DNA of 42,469 nt from Brevipalpus yothersi (lineage: Eukaryota; Arthropoda; Arachnida; Trombidiformes; Tenuipalpidae). Position 1 is the first letter of the stretch, and each line of letters opens with the position of its first letter. The position numbers and the translations under genes are program-made. This document shows positions 22,658 to 33,301 of the stretch, one piece after another. A model generated the notes under the pieces. That model was not told where the DNA came from and did not search any database. It saw only the letters and a program-made list of their open reading frames with translations. The stretch spans positions 5,174 through 47,642 of the forward strand of contig QZCP01000342.1 of NCBI GenBank assembly GCA_003956705.1, given 5' to 3'.

Positions 22658-24007
22658 TCACTCAATTCTCTTGAAGGAATGATGGGAGATCATTTCTTTG
22701 CATGTTCTTTCAAGCTTAGATGAAATTTGAGGACAATCATCATTCAGATTTCTTGATGATAATCCCTCAGCAATATTGACCAAAGCATCCAAGTACTTAA
22801 TCGCGTAAGGATGCTTAGATGGCTTGAAACAATGAGAACTGAAGGTTCTGATCAGCTTCTCAGCACATTCCTGATGGAAAACGCTACTCTCTCTCTCTGA
22901 TCAAATATTTTCTCAGAGAAATAGCAATATCCCAAATCACAGAGATGTTTCAATACATTTCGAACTGATTGATCCAAAAATTCACGACCTTGATACAGAA
23001 GATCGAGTTTTTTTCGAAGCTCAGATCTGTCCTCAGGAGATGCTCTGGCAATTCTTTGCTCCATCAGCTGAGGATACACATAACCACATCTCTCGGCCAT
23101 ACACTTTTGGTATGGATTGGGTTTCGGCGGTGGATCCACAGAGCCCTGAAAAGCTGATAGAAGCATCTCACCGATACTCAGATCACCATATTCCTGAACA
23201 GTGGAATTCTCAGTTTCACTTTTGACTTTCAAAAATTGCTGCTTTACAGTTTTAGTTCCAAAATCTTTTTCCAACGTCAGAGTCAAGCAGCCAATTGACA
23301 CCGAACTGAGTACCAAGACACGTATAGGTGAAAACATTACAAAAACAGAAACAATTGCGCTGCAATGGGCTGGTTGATGTGATTGCGAGGATTGAAATAT
23401 TATCAGGTAAAAGTCCGTCAAACATTGAGCCGGATCGATCCGCGTCCAGATAGAATAAGAGTTTATTGTACATTTTCCTTTCATGCATTAATTCCAAAGT
23501 AGATATCAATGAACTAGCGTAGAGCTCATCATCTGGAAAATACATTCGTCTAGTATAGGCATCAGCAGTGAGATAAATGAACACATTGTCATTTGGGCCA
23601 CTTTCTAAAACTTTCTTGCCTCTCGCTTTCAGCTGAGGATCAGCTAGAAGGATTCCTGTGAAAACCTCAGCTTGCACATCATTTCCTGTGTAGTCTTTGA
23701 CAACACCAGGATACAAATTGGAACCATTTGTTTGGTTGATCAGTGTTCCCGGGTGAGGATTGTGGGTATCATGAGCGGCATCATCGAAAAGCATGGTGAT
23801 TATATTTGAAGGTGGAATTCCATGAGCTATCAAATCGTGGTAAGCATGGCAAAAATTAGCTTCTTCACTGTATGATGTTGAATACCCAAAACTAGTAGAA
23901 ACCAGGACAGCCCAATTTTGACCATGATTGTTGGCTGAATTGGTAGTTGAAGTGAGTGAGCTACTAATTAAGCAAAAAAACAGCAAGAAAGATAGAGATG
24001 ATTTCAT
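22658..24007 (-). pseudogene. Legumain-like (C13) gene, catalytic dyad lost, two frameshifts
   Basis: Homologue of asparaginyl endopeptidase; no introns seen. The start ATG at 24007 opens a signal peptide (MKSSLSFLLFFCLISSSL). The catalytic domain follows (NWAVLVS, CHAYHDLIAHGIP, NLYPGVVKDYTGNDV, NVFIYLT). The FTDHG site reads LTADA, so His is lost. The EACESGS site reads DADRSGS, so Cys is Asp. Two frame breaks: an extra base in GG at 23271-23272, after NWLLDSDV, with the frame resuming as EKDFGTKTVKQQF; and a shift in the CT/GA run at 22887-22898, after which the C-terminal prodomain-like part (HQECAEKLIRTFSSHCF) continues to TGA at 22660-22658. Total about 450 codons, near family length. 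Substitution at both catalytic positions suggests loss of activity before or alongside frame decay; assembly error at the simple repeats remains possible. Confidence 0.85.
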
Positions 24008-25009
24008 GATCACAACAAGGAAGTATTAACTGAAATTATTCACTATGAAAACTAGTAATTTGAATGATAGCTTGAAGCCTATTTATCCAAACCAACTCAT
24101 TCGAAAACTTACATTTTCCTTGGTAATAGTTACTTGATAATCATTCATCATTTTGCTTTTATTACCTGGATAGCATGGAGAAGATAACACTCATCAGTGT
24201 CTCTCACCATCAATGCTGTTTGAAAAAAATCCATGCACTACAAATAAGTGATATCAATGAGATAAAGTTCCATTATCAGATACTGAAAATTCTTCCCAAA
24301 AAAGGTAATAAACAAAACAATGAATACTGAACTTGTCTTTGCTGAATTTTCTGTTTTCTTTACGCTGAAAGCCAGCGTCTTGAATTGATCTTTTGAGCAA
24401 TATATTAACTTGATACGGTAAGAAGAGGCTCTGTGAATAACTGTTATCAATGGATCTCTCTGTAAGAATTTTCTCAGACATACAGAACTTCTTCTTCTTT
24501 TTCCCGTATAGTATCACAAGAGCATCTTCAATACGACTCACAAGTAATGAGAATAGGTTTCGGTTCTTTAGGAAGGTATGGGCTGGCAAAATCGGATGGT
24601 TTTTTGAGTAGCACTTTCAGAGAATGAGTTTATTGGTCATTTAGATAGAATATTCTTTTCATTTTTTCCTCTGAACTTTCAAGGCCTAAAAAATGATTAA
24701 TTAATTTTGGATGCTCTGAAGAATTTTACTTGTTGATTTTGTCCGAATTATCAGAAATTGAGACGATTCAATCGCAAATCACGCGGCTCAAAATGTTGAA
24801 TGTTGGAATTTCTCCCAGAGTATGTGAAAATGATTTTTATTTATTTTATTTCCATTTGAGTTTGTGATAGAATTTTTCTATTCGAGCGGATGAATTTTAG
24901 GTTTGAATTTTTTCGTGGCAATCGCTAGCTAATAAAGGAAACTTCCCTACCATCTGAGTATATTAGCGACAAAAACAAATAAAATAGTCCCTTGGACGGG
25001 TGTCATTCC
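24008..25009. other. Gene-free stretch
   Basis: Promoter side of the legumain-like gene, then AT-rich DNA. The segment 24908-24988 matches the small insertion in copy A. No supported coding region. Confidence 0.45.
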
Positions 25010-26165
25010 TCAAAATCTCACTATTATTTGGTAATTGAAACCTAGAGCAACATTTATACAGAAAGTTCTGTTTTGTTTTGTTCTCTCATGTTTTCATTAT
25101 TGATCACAAGCATACAGCCGTTTACAGTGAAATTGGTACAAAAAACTCGCTTGAATAATAATTCTCATCATGAGCCTACTGGAGACTGTTCATAAATGAT
25201 GGCATGGAGGGATAAAATGGATATGGAATAGAATCAGATCAATTCTTCAAATCAGATCTATCATTGTTTACATTGATTTCTCTTTGACTTACTCACTTGA
25301 ACATCATTTAAATTCAAATCTTTGTTGATTTAATTTCTCGCAAGCTTTCGAATTTGGTTTACTAGAAATTCTATCACTCTAATTCGAGTAAGTTCATATA
25401 TTGTCACTTTGAATGTCAAAGTAGAGAGAGGGAAGTTCTTCGTTTTTTGGATCATCAGTCCCAAACATAGCCCATCTGATAGTGAACATAGAATAAATTC
25501 ACTTATATTGTTTCGATAACAATTTGAAGTTTAGTAAGGGATGATTGAATTCGAGTGCTTATTTTCTTCAAAAAGATTGAAATTTCTCTTTCAAATATAT
25601 TTTGATAATCTGCTGTGATCTATCAGCATTAGGTGGAATTATTTCTCTAATACTTTTTTATTTTTCTCATCCGTGAGGTCGTAGAGCTCGCCAGACATCC
25701 CTGAGATGTCTATCATTTTCCATCTCGCTAGCTATATTCCAACGTTGGAGATATATGGAGCCTCTACCAGTGTCAATCAAAAACATCATGAGATATCAAA
25801 TGATCCAGTTGGCTCATGAGTTTTTGGCTCAGAGAGACTTTCAAATCTTCATATTAGATGTACTAAATCTTCACGGTGATAGGGATCTTACATAGAAACT
25901 AGACGGTCTCATGATGTTTTTCTTCTTCAATATCGTAAACATATGGGTCAGGTTGAGTGCAACCAAATATTTTTGCTGTAGAAATTGATCATTAGAACCA
26001 CTCGATCCAACAGATCCATCTCTAATACTTATCCCAACAGAATGGTCAATAATTGAGGTCACCAACAAACTTCGTATGAAATCTTCACATAACGACTAAG
26101 GCGACTGAAATTTAGTCCCAACTTCAGATCTCACTGAATTTATCCAAGATTTTCACAACAACGCT
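25010..26165 (+). repeat. Dispersed repeat D1
   Basis: Aligns with 38238-39085 (D2) in the same orientation: TCAAAATCTCACTAT at the left, a long conserved block 25545-25805, and CTGAATTTNTCCA...TTTCACAACA at the right. D1 has roughly 300 extra bp near 25060-25420. Both copies hold the palindrome AGACATCYCTGAGATGTCT (25693-25711 here). No coding frame supported. Confidence 0.8.
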
Positions 26166-26177
26166 AAAGAGGTTTCC

Positions 26178-26381
26178 TTATGAGATTGGTATTTGAAAAG
26201 CTAGAAAATGAGGAAGCCAATGTAGTCGATTGTCTAACTTTGAATTGCAAGCAGGAAATTGAAATCCTATAAAGTATTTGGGCAATGAGATAAAACTATT
26301 AGAAATTGCTTCTTTGTCTTCATTAACGGGCAACATTATTAGCTTTTCAATATCTCCAGCAAGCAAAAATCTTTGTGTGCT
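26178..26381 (-). CDS. Possible terminal exon, unknown protein
   Basis: A good acceptor on the minus strand (TTACTGACTTTCAG) precedes 67 codons ending in TAA at 26180-26178. The reading is protein-like (FLLAGDIEKLIMLPVNEDKE), but no family or upstream exon is recognised and no polyA signal is seen. Confidence 0.25.
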   Translation of the reverse strand, partial: STQRFLLAGDIEKLIMLPVNEDKEAISNSFISLPKYFIGFQFPACNSKLDNRLHWLPHFLAFQIPIS

Positions 26382-27097
26382 CTGAAAGTCAGTAAGATAT
26401 CAATACATCAATTCACTTATGAATTCACACAATACTCCTCTAAGAGAAGCTGAGAAGGACTGAAGTAGTTGAGACACGATGTAGATTTGGCATTTTTCGA
26501 GAAACTAGATCTGGGATATTGTGCGAAAAAACAATACTATTCATCAAAGATGGATTGTGGGAGTAGGAATGTGGAGAGAATTTGCAAATCCAAAGGCGGA
26601 AAGTTTGGTGCGATCACTGATTGCTTTCAATTATGAGCATCGTTGAATATCAGTGAATGCTAAAAAAACAATTGGGTGTCAATGGGGTATAAAAATTAAG
26701 TAGTTGTGAAGAAAACATTCAGACCATTTAGACGACTTACAGACAGAACCAATGTCTGCTGTAGGACAACTTTTGGCTGAAATCGTGACAATTCATTCCA
26801 ATCAAAAAAGCGAAGGTTGAAAACAGCTCAAATAATTGATGAGTGCAGCTCAAACTCGATTCTTGTACATTATTCGTTGGGCTGATCGTACAGAAAACCC
26901 GATTACCGATCATCACCACCGGTGATTAGGTTGCATCCCTGGCTATGAAATACAGTTGAATGATCATGTTTTGAGGGATCAGTAGTAATTCTTCGATATA
27001 AAAACAAAACTCATATTCCAACGAAGCTTCAATTTATTTTCTTTGGAAAGAAATGCATCCAACCCGAACGAATAAGCCTCTATTTTAGACCAATTGC
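26382..27097. other. Intergenic stretch with a TATA-like box
   Basis: No supported gene. GATATAAAAAC at 26995-27005 is a plausible TATA element for the 27098 frame. Short open frames on both strands at 26737-26919 are not convincing. Confidence 0.35.
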
Positions 27098-27331
27098 ATG
27101 GAGAAAACTGTTGGTGATGAAGCCATGTGTAGCGAAACACTGAAAGGAGCTACAAGTCTAATTTTGTTTTGTCTTGGTCCATCGCAAGAGCAACTACAGC
27201 TTCATGATCACTTAAATGATAGTCATACCAGAGAGTTAGAGATGACATACAGTGTTCATTCCAAGGAAGCTGAGTCTGGAACACCTCATCAATGGAACTT
27301 TGAAGAAGATACGAGGATGAAAAACGGCTAA
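27098..27331 (+). CDS. Small ORF, 77 aa, unknown
   Basis: ATG-initiated frame of 77 codons about 95 bp after a TATA-like box. Hydrophilic, with no signal peptide, motif or family recognised. An out-of-frame ATG at 27053 precedes it, which weakens the case. Confidence 0.25.
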   Translation: MEKTVGDEAMCSETLKGATSLILFCLGPSQEQLQLHDHLNDSHTRELEMTYSVHSKEAESGTPHQWNFEEDTRMKNG

Positions 27332-27449
27332 TGTATGGGCTCTTCTACTAGTCTTACTAAAAATTATGATTACAAGCTTTTTGATAATGTAGAAAAGATT
27401 ACCACTCACTTACTGCCAATCAACCCATCGACAGCAATCTTTCAGCAGG

Positions 27450-27458
27450 TATATAAAG
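27450..27458 (+). promoter_or_regulatory. TATA box of the 268-aa gene
   Basis: TATATAAAG, 96 bp before the ATG at 27554. Transcription would start near 27480, giving a 5' UTR of about 70 nt. Confidence 0.6.
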
Positions 27459-27553
27459 AAAATTATCAACACATCGAGAGGTACAGTGTAGTTGGAACAA
27501 GTGGTTGAGTGATCCAAGTGTTCTCCTCTCTCAATTTTTGATTTTCATTTACG

Positions 27554-28360
27554 ATGAAGCTGTTGCTCCTTTTCATAGTTATCAGCGTACTTCCGCCTTA
27601 TTCAGTTGTATCAAGCAACAAGGTTGATAATTTTGATCAAGTTTCGGGTACCATCAAAAGCATACTAGAAGATGATGAGCTTTCAGATGAGCAGCGAACT
27701 GAAAAATTGACTGTGGAAATCAGGAAGCTTGCTGAATCCTTAAGCGATATCAATTTGAGTGGAGTGGAAGTTGAAAAATTGTCTACACCATTGTCGCAAT
27801 GGAATCATGATCTCATGGAAAGAATTAAGGCTTTGAGTACCCGAAATAATGCTATAACTACCAATGATATTGCCATGGCAATCGATGAAAGTTCCAAGAA
27901 GCATCCAGAGTTGGCCAATCAGGTCACAAATATCCTCAAAAGTAAAGATCAAAGCAAAGTGAAGAAGTTCTTTTCAGATGCAAAATCGATGTTCAAACGC
28001 TTGGGCCATGAGTTGAAAGAGAAGTTCAAGTCTGGATGGAAGAAATTCGCATGGATTGTGAAACATCCTCTGCAAGCCTCTCAAAGAGCTATAAAACGAG
28101 TCGGACACATATCAATTGGACTGCTTGGGCTTGTTTTTGCTTCAATATGGTTTATTTTGGCTTGTATAATGCTTCAGGAAAATTCTGCCTTCAAAATTCT
28201 TTACAAATACATACCAGCGTATCTCGGACTGATCTTTGAAGGAATTTTTAAATATCATTGGGATGATGTGGAAAAAATAGACGAAAATAAAGTGGAACGT
28301 TTGAATAAAAAAATACAACTACCTGATGAGTCGAAAAAATATTTATGGGGAAGTTATTAA
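27554..28360 (+). CDS. Secreted lysine-rich single-membrane-span protein, 268 aa
   Basis: A single-exon gene with TATA box upstream and ATTAAA at 28412-28417 downstream. No known family recognised. Residues 1-20 form a signal peptide (MKLLLLFIVISVLPPYSVVS). Residues 24-115 are acidic and helix-forming. HPELANQV (118-125) opens a Lys/Phe/Trp-rich amphipathic stretch to about 172. A hydrophobic segment follows (184-206, with ISIGLLGLVFASIWFILACI), then a second weaker hydrophobic patch (216-232) and a charged tail. Order and motifs match the truncated gene 1 at 7204-7809, defining a two-member family. The amphipathic helix plus membrane segment suggests membrane association or insertion after secretion; that is inference only. 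Intact frame. Confidence 0.8.
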   Translation: MKLLLLFIVISVLPPYSVVSSNKVDNFDQVSGTIKSILEDDELSDEQRTEKLTVEIRKLAESLSDINLSGVEVEKLSTPLSQWNHDLMERIKALSTRNNAITTNDIAMAIDESSKKHPELANQVTNILKSKDQSKVKKFFSDAKSMFKRLGHELKEKFKSGWKKFAWIVKHPLQASQRAIKRVGHISIGLLGLVFASIWFILACIMLQENSAFKILYKYIPAYLGLIFEGIFKYHWDDVEKIDENKVERLNKKIQLPDESKKYLWGSY

Positions 28361-28914
28361 GAAAGTGACAATCTCTTCGAATCAGATTGATTTTGTTCAT
28401 CAAATTGATTGATTAAAAGACTGCTTCCTAACAATCCATGATATATCTCTCACTAGCGAATGTGCTCAATTCACTTGGTGCTCGGCCTAATTAAAAAATA
28501 TGCCTTAGAAAATTTTCTTGAAATCGATATGATTTTGAGGATGAACAGATCACCTAGAGAGTCAGAAAAATCAATAAGAATGAACTCTATGGTATTCATG
28601 AACTTTATCTTTCTCTCTCTCTTTCTCTCACATACCAGCAAACTAAAGGAAATCTATCTGTAGAGAGATCCAGTTATATGGAAATAAATATCTTGAACTT
28701 TCCTCAAGTCATGATATTAACACTCATGTGGGTGTTGTATATATAAGACCCACAAGATAGCTCGCAATCTTCTGATGATAATGATGATAGAATGATAACG
28801 TGTGATACTCTCACATGAACTGATTTGTCACCATTCTGGTTGAGACTCTGAACACTTCGCTGAGGAATAAGAGACACGAATTTTTTATATAATCATTAGC
28901 GATGTAAAGGGTAG
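28361..28914. other. Downstream intergenic stretch
   Basis: Starts with the 3' UTR and ATTAAA of the 268-aa gene. A CT-rich run lies at 28608-28630. No other feature recognised. Confidence 0.4.
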
Positions 28915-29200
28915 CATTCGAGTTTCTTAGAATGATAATTTTCTTAGGGGAGTAGATATTTTTCGGTCACGAGATAGGAAAACTTGATTATTTTTCACCA
29001 TAATATCTCATCAAAGAGTCCAATTATTGCAGAATTTTCATTTATCATGACCAGAGAACTGGTCCAACCTGTGATGGAGTGTTCCGATTAAACTTTTCTG
29101 GTGAGATATTATGGCAAAAAATAATCAGGTTCTCTCATCTTGTGGGCAAAAAATATCTACTCCCCTATAAAAATTATGATGCCAAGAAATCTTTATGTCA
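28915..29200. repeat. Foldback element, arms about 85-95 bp
   Basis: Left arm about 28920-29016 and right arm about 29095-29195 are imperfect reverse complements (shared blocks AGGGGAGTAGATATTT and CATAATATCTCA), with a spacer near 80 bp. Arms differ by scattered substitutions and small gaps, so it is not recent. It could be a MITE or a transcribed hairpin precursor. Open frames across it (29079-29282) are by-products. Confidence 0.75.
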
Positions 29201-30411
29201 ACCTATCCAAAGAGAAGGAATTATCCGTCCTCATGTGCCCGTTTCCAGAGGAGCTTCTCTGCTTGTTGTTTTCTATCCATAAGCCATGGATGTGTGAAAA
29301 ATCGCACCTTCAGGCTCTCGAATTTTTCAGGTCATGTAAACGCCTCGTCAGTATTCGACCCAGAAACTTTTCGATGGAACATTGATTCGCTGAAAAACTT
29401 CTGATCAATTCGAACAATTGAACCACCCCTACGATATTTACCAACGATCATCGGTGAGGATTAATGGAGTGATAACATTGAAATTCCATCTATAAGTTTT
29501 AATGGAAACTAAGTTGATATTCACTTGAGTTGATTTGATTGACTAACTAGGTAATTAAAATACCATGCAATTGAAAAGTATTAATATTGATATCACCATA
29601 GCATCACTCATTTAAATCGATTATCATGAAAAAATTGCTTGTTATCTAACGGAGAAACGTTTGGAAAATAAAATACTCACAAGAGAGAGAGAGAGTGAAA
29701 TTGGACCATGAATCTAATCTGTGTGCTTTTGTTATGTCTTCTCAGTTCTATCATCTAATTTTTCCAGTTTTTTGCTTCCGAGCAAGTGAATATCTTCGCA
29801 AATTGATCAAAGACTGGGGAGCTAGAAAGAATCACACTTTCCAAAATTATTCGGTCAAGAAAGCTCGGTAAACGGCTTAAGCAAAAAGCTCTTCAAGATC
29901 AATTTTGATGAACCATATTCGATTTTTTGATTTGGAAACACTCTAGGGTCTTTCATAGGCATCGTATTGGAATCTCCCCCCATTTTTACGCATAGTTCCC
30001 AAATGAATCAAAAGTGTCCTCCCTCCTCATGCGCTTTTTTATTATCAGGAAATTGGGCACACATGGCAAGATTGTCGACAAAGAACGGTCAACGAATAGA
30101 ACAATTTCGACAAAGGAATGAAAATCAGAATGGCCAGAAAGAAAGGCCCAACGCAAATCAACTCACCCGAGTAAATGGTTTCGAAAGCTGGAGACGAAAT
30201 CCCCATGAACCTAGAGTAGTACAACAAGTTACTGATATAGGTCAAAGTGTAATCCAATTAGTTCTTGGCTAGCTAGGTTAGCTAGAAGAGAAAAGATCAA
30301 CCAGTCACGATTACTCCATTAGTTTTTAAGCAACACTCTTTAACGATGCAACTTGTTGAAGTAAGATGAATCTCGGCAACACTATCATCACTCTCATTTT
30401 CATACTTCGTT
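29201..30411. other. Stretch without a supported gene
   Basis: A GA-rich spot lies at 29683-29694. Open frames at 29967-30272 (+) and 30045-30257 (-, hydrophobic but without ATG) overlap each other and have no recognisable homology; neither is convincing. Confidence 0.4.
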
Positions 30412-30636
30412 TCACCCAAGATCAGAAAGGGAATTCTTGCAATCCCCTTCACTACTGTGATCATTCAGATGCGCAAGCCTATCAAGCCTATTGATAATGA
30501 GACTCAGCTTCTGTTGAGTCTCCAGTCCAAGATGAGTAAAACTTTTCCCACCAGGTGCATAGCTCTCGAGCATAAATAGAGCAAGATCAATCCTCAAATA
30601 ATCATTATATTTGGAAACTAGCTCTTGAAAAGTCAT
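30412..30636 (-). CDS. Possible small gene or exon, 74 aa
   Basis: ATG at 30636 opens 74 codons ending TGA at 30414-30412. Helix-rich (ETQQKLSLIINRLDRLAHLN) with one Cys near the end; no signal peptide. The last codons overlap a donor-like GGGTGAAA, so it may be an internal exon. It starts 24 bp from the divergent 173-aa gene. Family not recognised. Confidence 0.3.
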   Translation of the reverse strand: MTFQELVSKYNDYLRIDLALFMLESYAPGGKSFTHLGLETQQKLSLIINRLDRLAHLNDHSSEGDCKNSLSDLG

Positions 30637-30659
30637 CTCTAATCATTTCAATTGTGATA

Positions 30660-31387
30660 ATGAATAAGCTCTTCCTTCCACTGAGTAAGTGTTTTGCTTC
30701 AAGAATTTGAGTCTACTTAGCTATTGATTGCATTTTCTCTTTTCCCAGTTTTTCTCGTTAGTATCTTTGGAGCAATAAATTGTAAGTGAAACAAAAAAAT
30801 TCAAACTCTGAAAAAATTTTCGAACCTACCATACAAATCTCAATTCCAAGGTGGATTGTGGTGTGATAGCCTTGATGTCGGAATCAAGGAGGCCAAGAGT
30901 AAAAATGATATACTCGAAATATACGGCTCATTTGGTGATCTTCTCGATTCTGATAAATACATGGAACAACGTTTGCAAGCTGAGAAAGATGTTGAGCTTT
31001 TCAGCTCTGGTAAGATAACTTTGGAAGAAGTCTTGAACAGAGCTCGTGCTCATATGAGTAATTGTGAAGAACTCGGTGAGTCTGTGATTGAATGCATCCA
31101 AACACTAAAAATAATATACAAACAGATAAGTTCTCTAACCTTTTACAGTGAGATATTATAGTCGATGTGAAAAACTTCAACCACGCCTGGATGGCATCCG
31201 AGATAAAATTGGTGCGGAAATCATTATTGGGCATATTCTCAACAATCTGAGATCTCAGAACAAACTTGCAGAGGCTGATAAGACGGAAAAAATTCTGAAA
31301 GCCCTAGAAGCGGATGAAATCGACCATGAACAAGCAAAGAAGCAAGCCCAACCACACTTGGATGCTTGTTTAAGGAATTCTTCATGA
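30660..31387 (+). CDS. Secreted Cys-containing helical protein, 173 aa
   Basis: Four exons: 30660-30684, 30749-30781, 30851-31075 and 31149-31387. Introns are 64, 69 and 73 bp, GT-AG, with strong GTAAGT-type first donors; phases fit a 522-nt frame. AATAAA at 31538-31543 ends the transcript. The first two tiny exons build a signal peptide (MNKLFLPLIFLVSIFGAINC). The mature part is charged and alpha-helical, with Cys at 20, 24, 91, 101 and 168. Residues about 62-91 and 137-168 are a degenerate internal repeat with the pattern EK...(I)...E....A..H...C. No known family recognised. Small size, signal peptide and Cys suggest an extracellular effector, binding or salivary-type protein; function unknown. 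Confidence 0.72.
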
Positions 31388-32664
31388 ATTATCCTCAATT
31401 TGCTCTTAGTCCTACTAGATTCTTAGACGTTGGATTGTACGGAACTATTCAGATTGGGATCTATATTCCCAATCTTTCTCAATCACATGAGAGATCTCAG
31501 ATGAAGTTGACAGAAAGATGTAGATTGTTCCAACTCTAATAAAATATGTGCTAATCTAATGATATCTGAAAAATCCTCTCTCTTCCTTCGTTCCCACTTC
31601 AGATAGACCTGGAACCTTCCCTCTGAGAGCGTGTAAATGTGATGACTAATATGCATCATGTTGAATAGGAGTTAAAAGTATGAATTTAATCGGGCAGGTT
31701 GGGTACGGAAAACTATGTTATTGTCAGCCTAGCTGATTTTTAATAATCGAAATAATTCACCAATTCAGTTTGTCAAACTTACCATCTTGTGTACTTATTC
31801 ACTGGGTGTTGACTAATTGAGTCGGAAAAGCTTCATGGGACAGTCAATCGAAACTCTAAAAGCGACAGATAGCGCTTTTTCATAACTTAAAAATGGCAAT
31901 GATTTGGAGGAAAGTGATAATGCAAATCTTGTCAAAAATCACCTCTCTCTGAGATGAACTATCACTCTATGCTCAACTTTTTCAATTCGTATTGCGAAGA
32001 AATGGTATTTACCAAGGTAAGAAAAAGTGATGTGTCAGATTTTGACCTAGAATAGCTTCAATTTGAGTGATTTGGATAGAAATTATTGAAGTTGTTTAGG
32101 GGGAAAATTGATTAAAAAGCTCAGATTGGAATAGAAAAAAATCAGAAATATCGTATAACGTAGTGTTTTGAGTTTTTCAAGGCCAAATTTTCAAAATCCT
32201 TGAGATTTTCGACAATGACTAGGTGTATGAGAGCAAAATTCCGCTGAAATAAAGAAAATTCACTGAAGTTTTATACAATAGAAAAGAATCACTTCATATT
32301 TGAAGAATCGATCAAAGTTGAGCGAGAGAAATGTCTGTTTTCGAATATTGCAAGCTTCTAAATTGGAAACCCATATGCTTAACATGGGCACAAAAAATAG
32401 ATATTTCGAAGACCACCTAAATTTTTGATTTATTTTTTTCTACTTTGAATTTCTGAATCAAATTTTCTTCTCATCAAACTTGAATCATATTCATATTCAA
32501 ATCTCCTAAATTGGAGCCGGCATCTAATCATTTTTTTCTAGCAGATCGAAATCTGGCAAATTATTTTTCCTCACCTTGGTATAAGGAGTTTCTTCTTTTC
32601 AGTATACCTGATAATAGTTAATCAAGAGGCTTGTTAATACTTCTTATGATATTAGCATCTTCAT
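31388..32664. other. Intergenic AT-rich stretch
   Basis: Holds the 3' UTR of the 173-aa gene. No ORF with an ATG, repeat or RNA gene recognised between 31550 and 32660. Confidence 0.5.
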
Positions 32665-33211
32665 TTTATTGAGTCAAGACGATCACCAATAGCATGATCA
32701 TCGAATAAATTCAGATTATTCACTCTCAGTATTTGAAGGAACGAAACATTTGAATCTGATTTCCATGATGATGCAATACTTCATTGATCCTTTACCACTC
32801 GCGACTCTGGCAAATTCTCTTTCCCACCCCATAGCTTTGAGGATATTTGCCATCTTCTGCTTTCTGCGAAGACTTCTGCTTCCGATTTCAGTTTGAAGTT
32901 TTTTCAGGTCATTATTATCCTAGGAATTGCGAGAAAAAAATTGTCAATGTCAGAAGAACGTTCAAACTAGAGCCTATTTACAGGGATCATCTCTTCTAGG
33001 GCGGTAGTACAATCTAATTAATCATTTCTCCATTCTCGAAGTGATTGGAACACTCTAGTCCTCGATAATCTACCAAAACCTTGTGATTAGTCAATCAAAT
33101 AATAATTATGTTAATGATCGATAATTTTTGCGCTCTGAAATGATGTAACTCACAGTTTGCCCCCAAACAGAAGAAGAGAAAAGCACAGAAAAGTTTCATC
33201 CCGATGCTCAT
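32665..33211 (-). CDS. Candidate small secreted protein, 93-97 aa
   Basis: Model on the minus strand: exon 1 33199 (or 33211)-33154, exon 2 33013-32982 and exon 3 32919-32716, with polyA signal AATAAA at 32670-32665 and a TATA-like GATAAAAG near 33300. Exon 1 encodes a signal peptide (MKLFCAFLFFCLGAN). Exon 2 is only 32 nt. Exon 3 is basic and helical (LKKLQTEIGSRSLRRKQKMA). Phases are consistent, and the tiny second exon recalls the 173-aa gene 1.3 kb away. A donor-like GTAAAG inside exon 3 near 32794 leaves the 3' structure open. No family recognised. Confidence 0.45.
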
Positions 33212-33301
33212 AAAATTTATCAAGAGAATCACCGAACAGTTAACCAACACCAGATAATATGCAACTGACTGTTAGTGAACTGAATTTCAGTCCTTTTATC
33301 T

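Noticed and set aside
22969..23225. Plus-strand frames within the legumain-like gene
   Set aside because: Antisense to the conserved C-terminal part of the legumain homologue.
29079..29404. Three overlapping plus-strand frames
   Set aside because: They overlap the right arm of the foldback element and lack homology.
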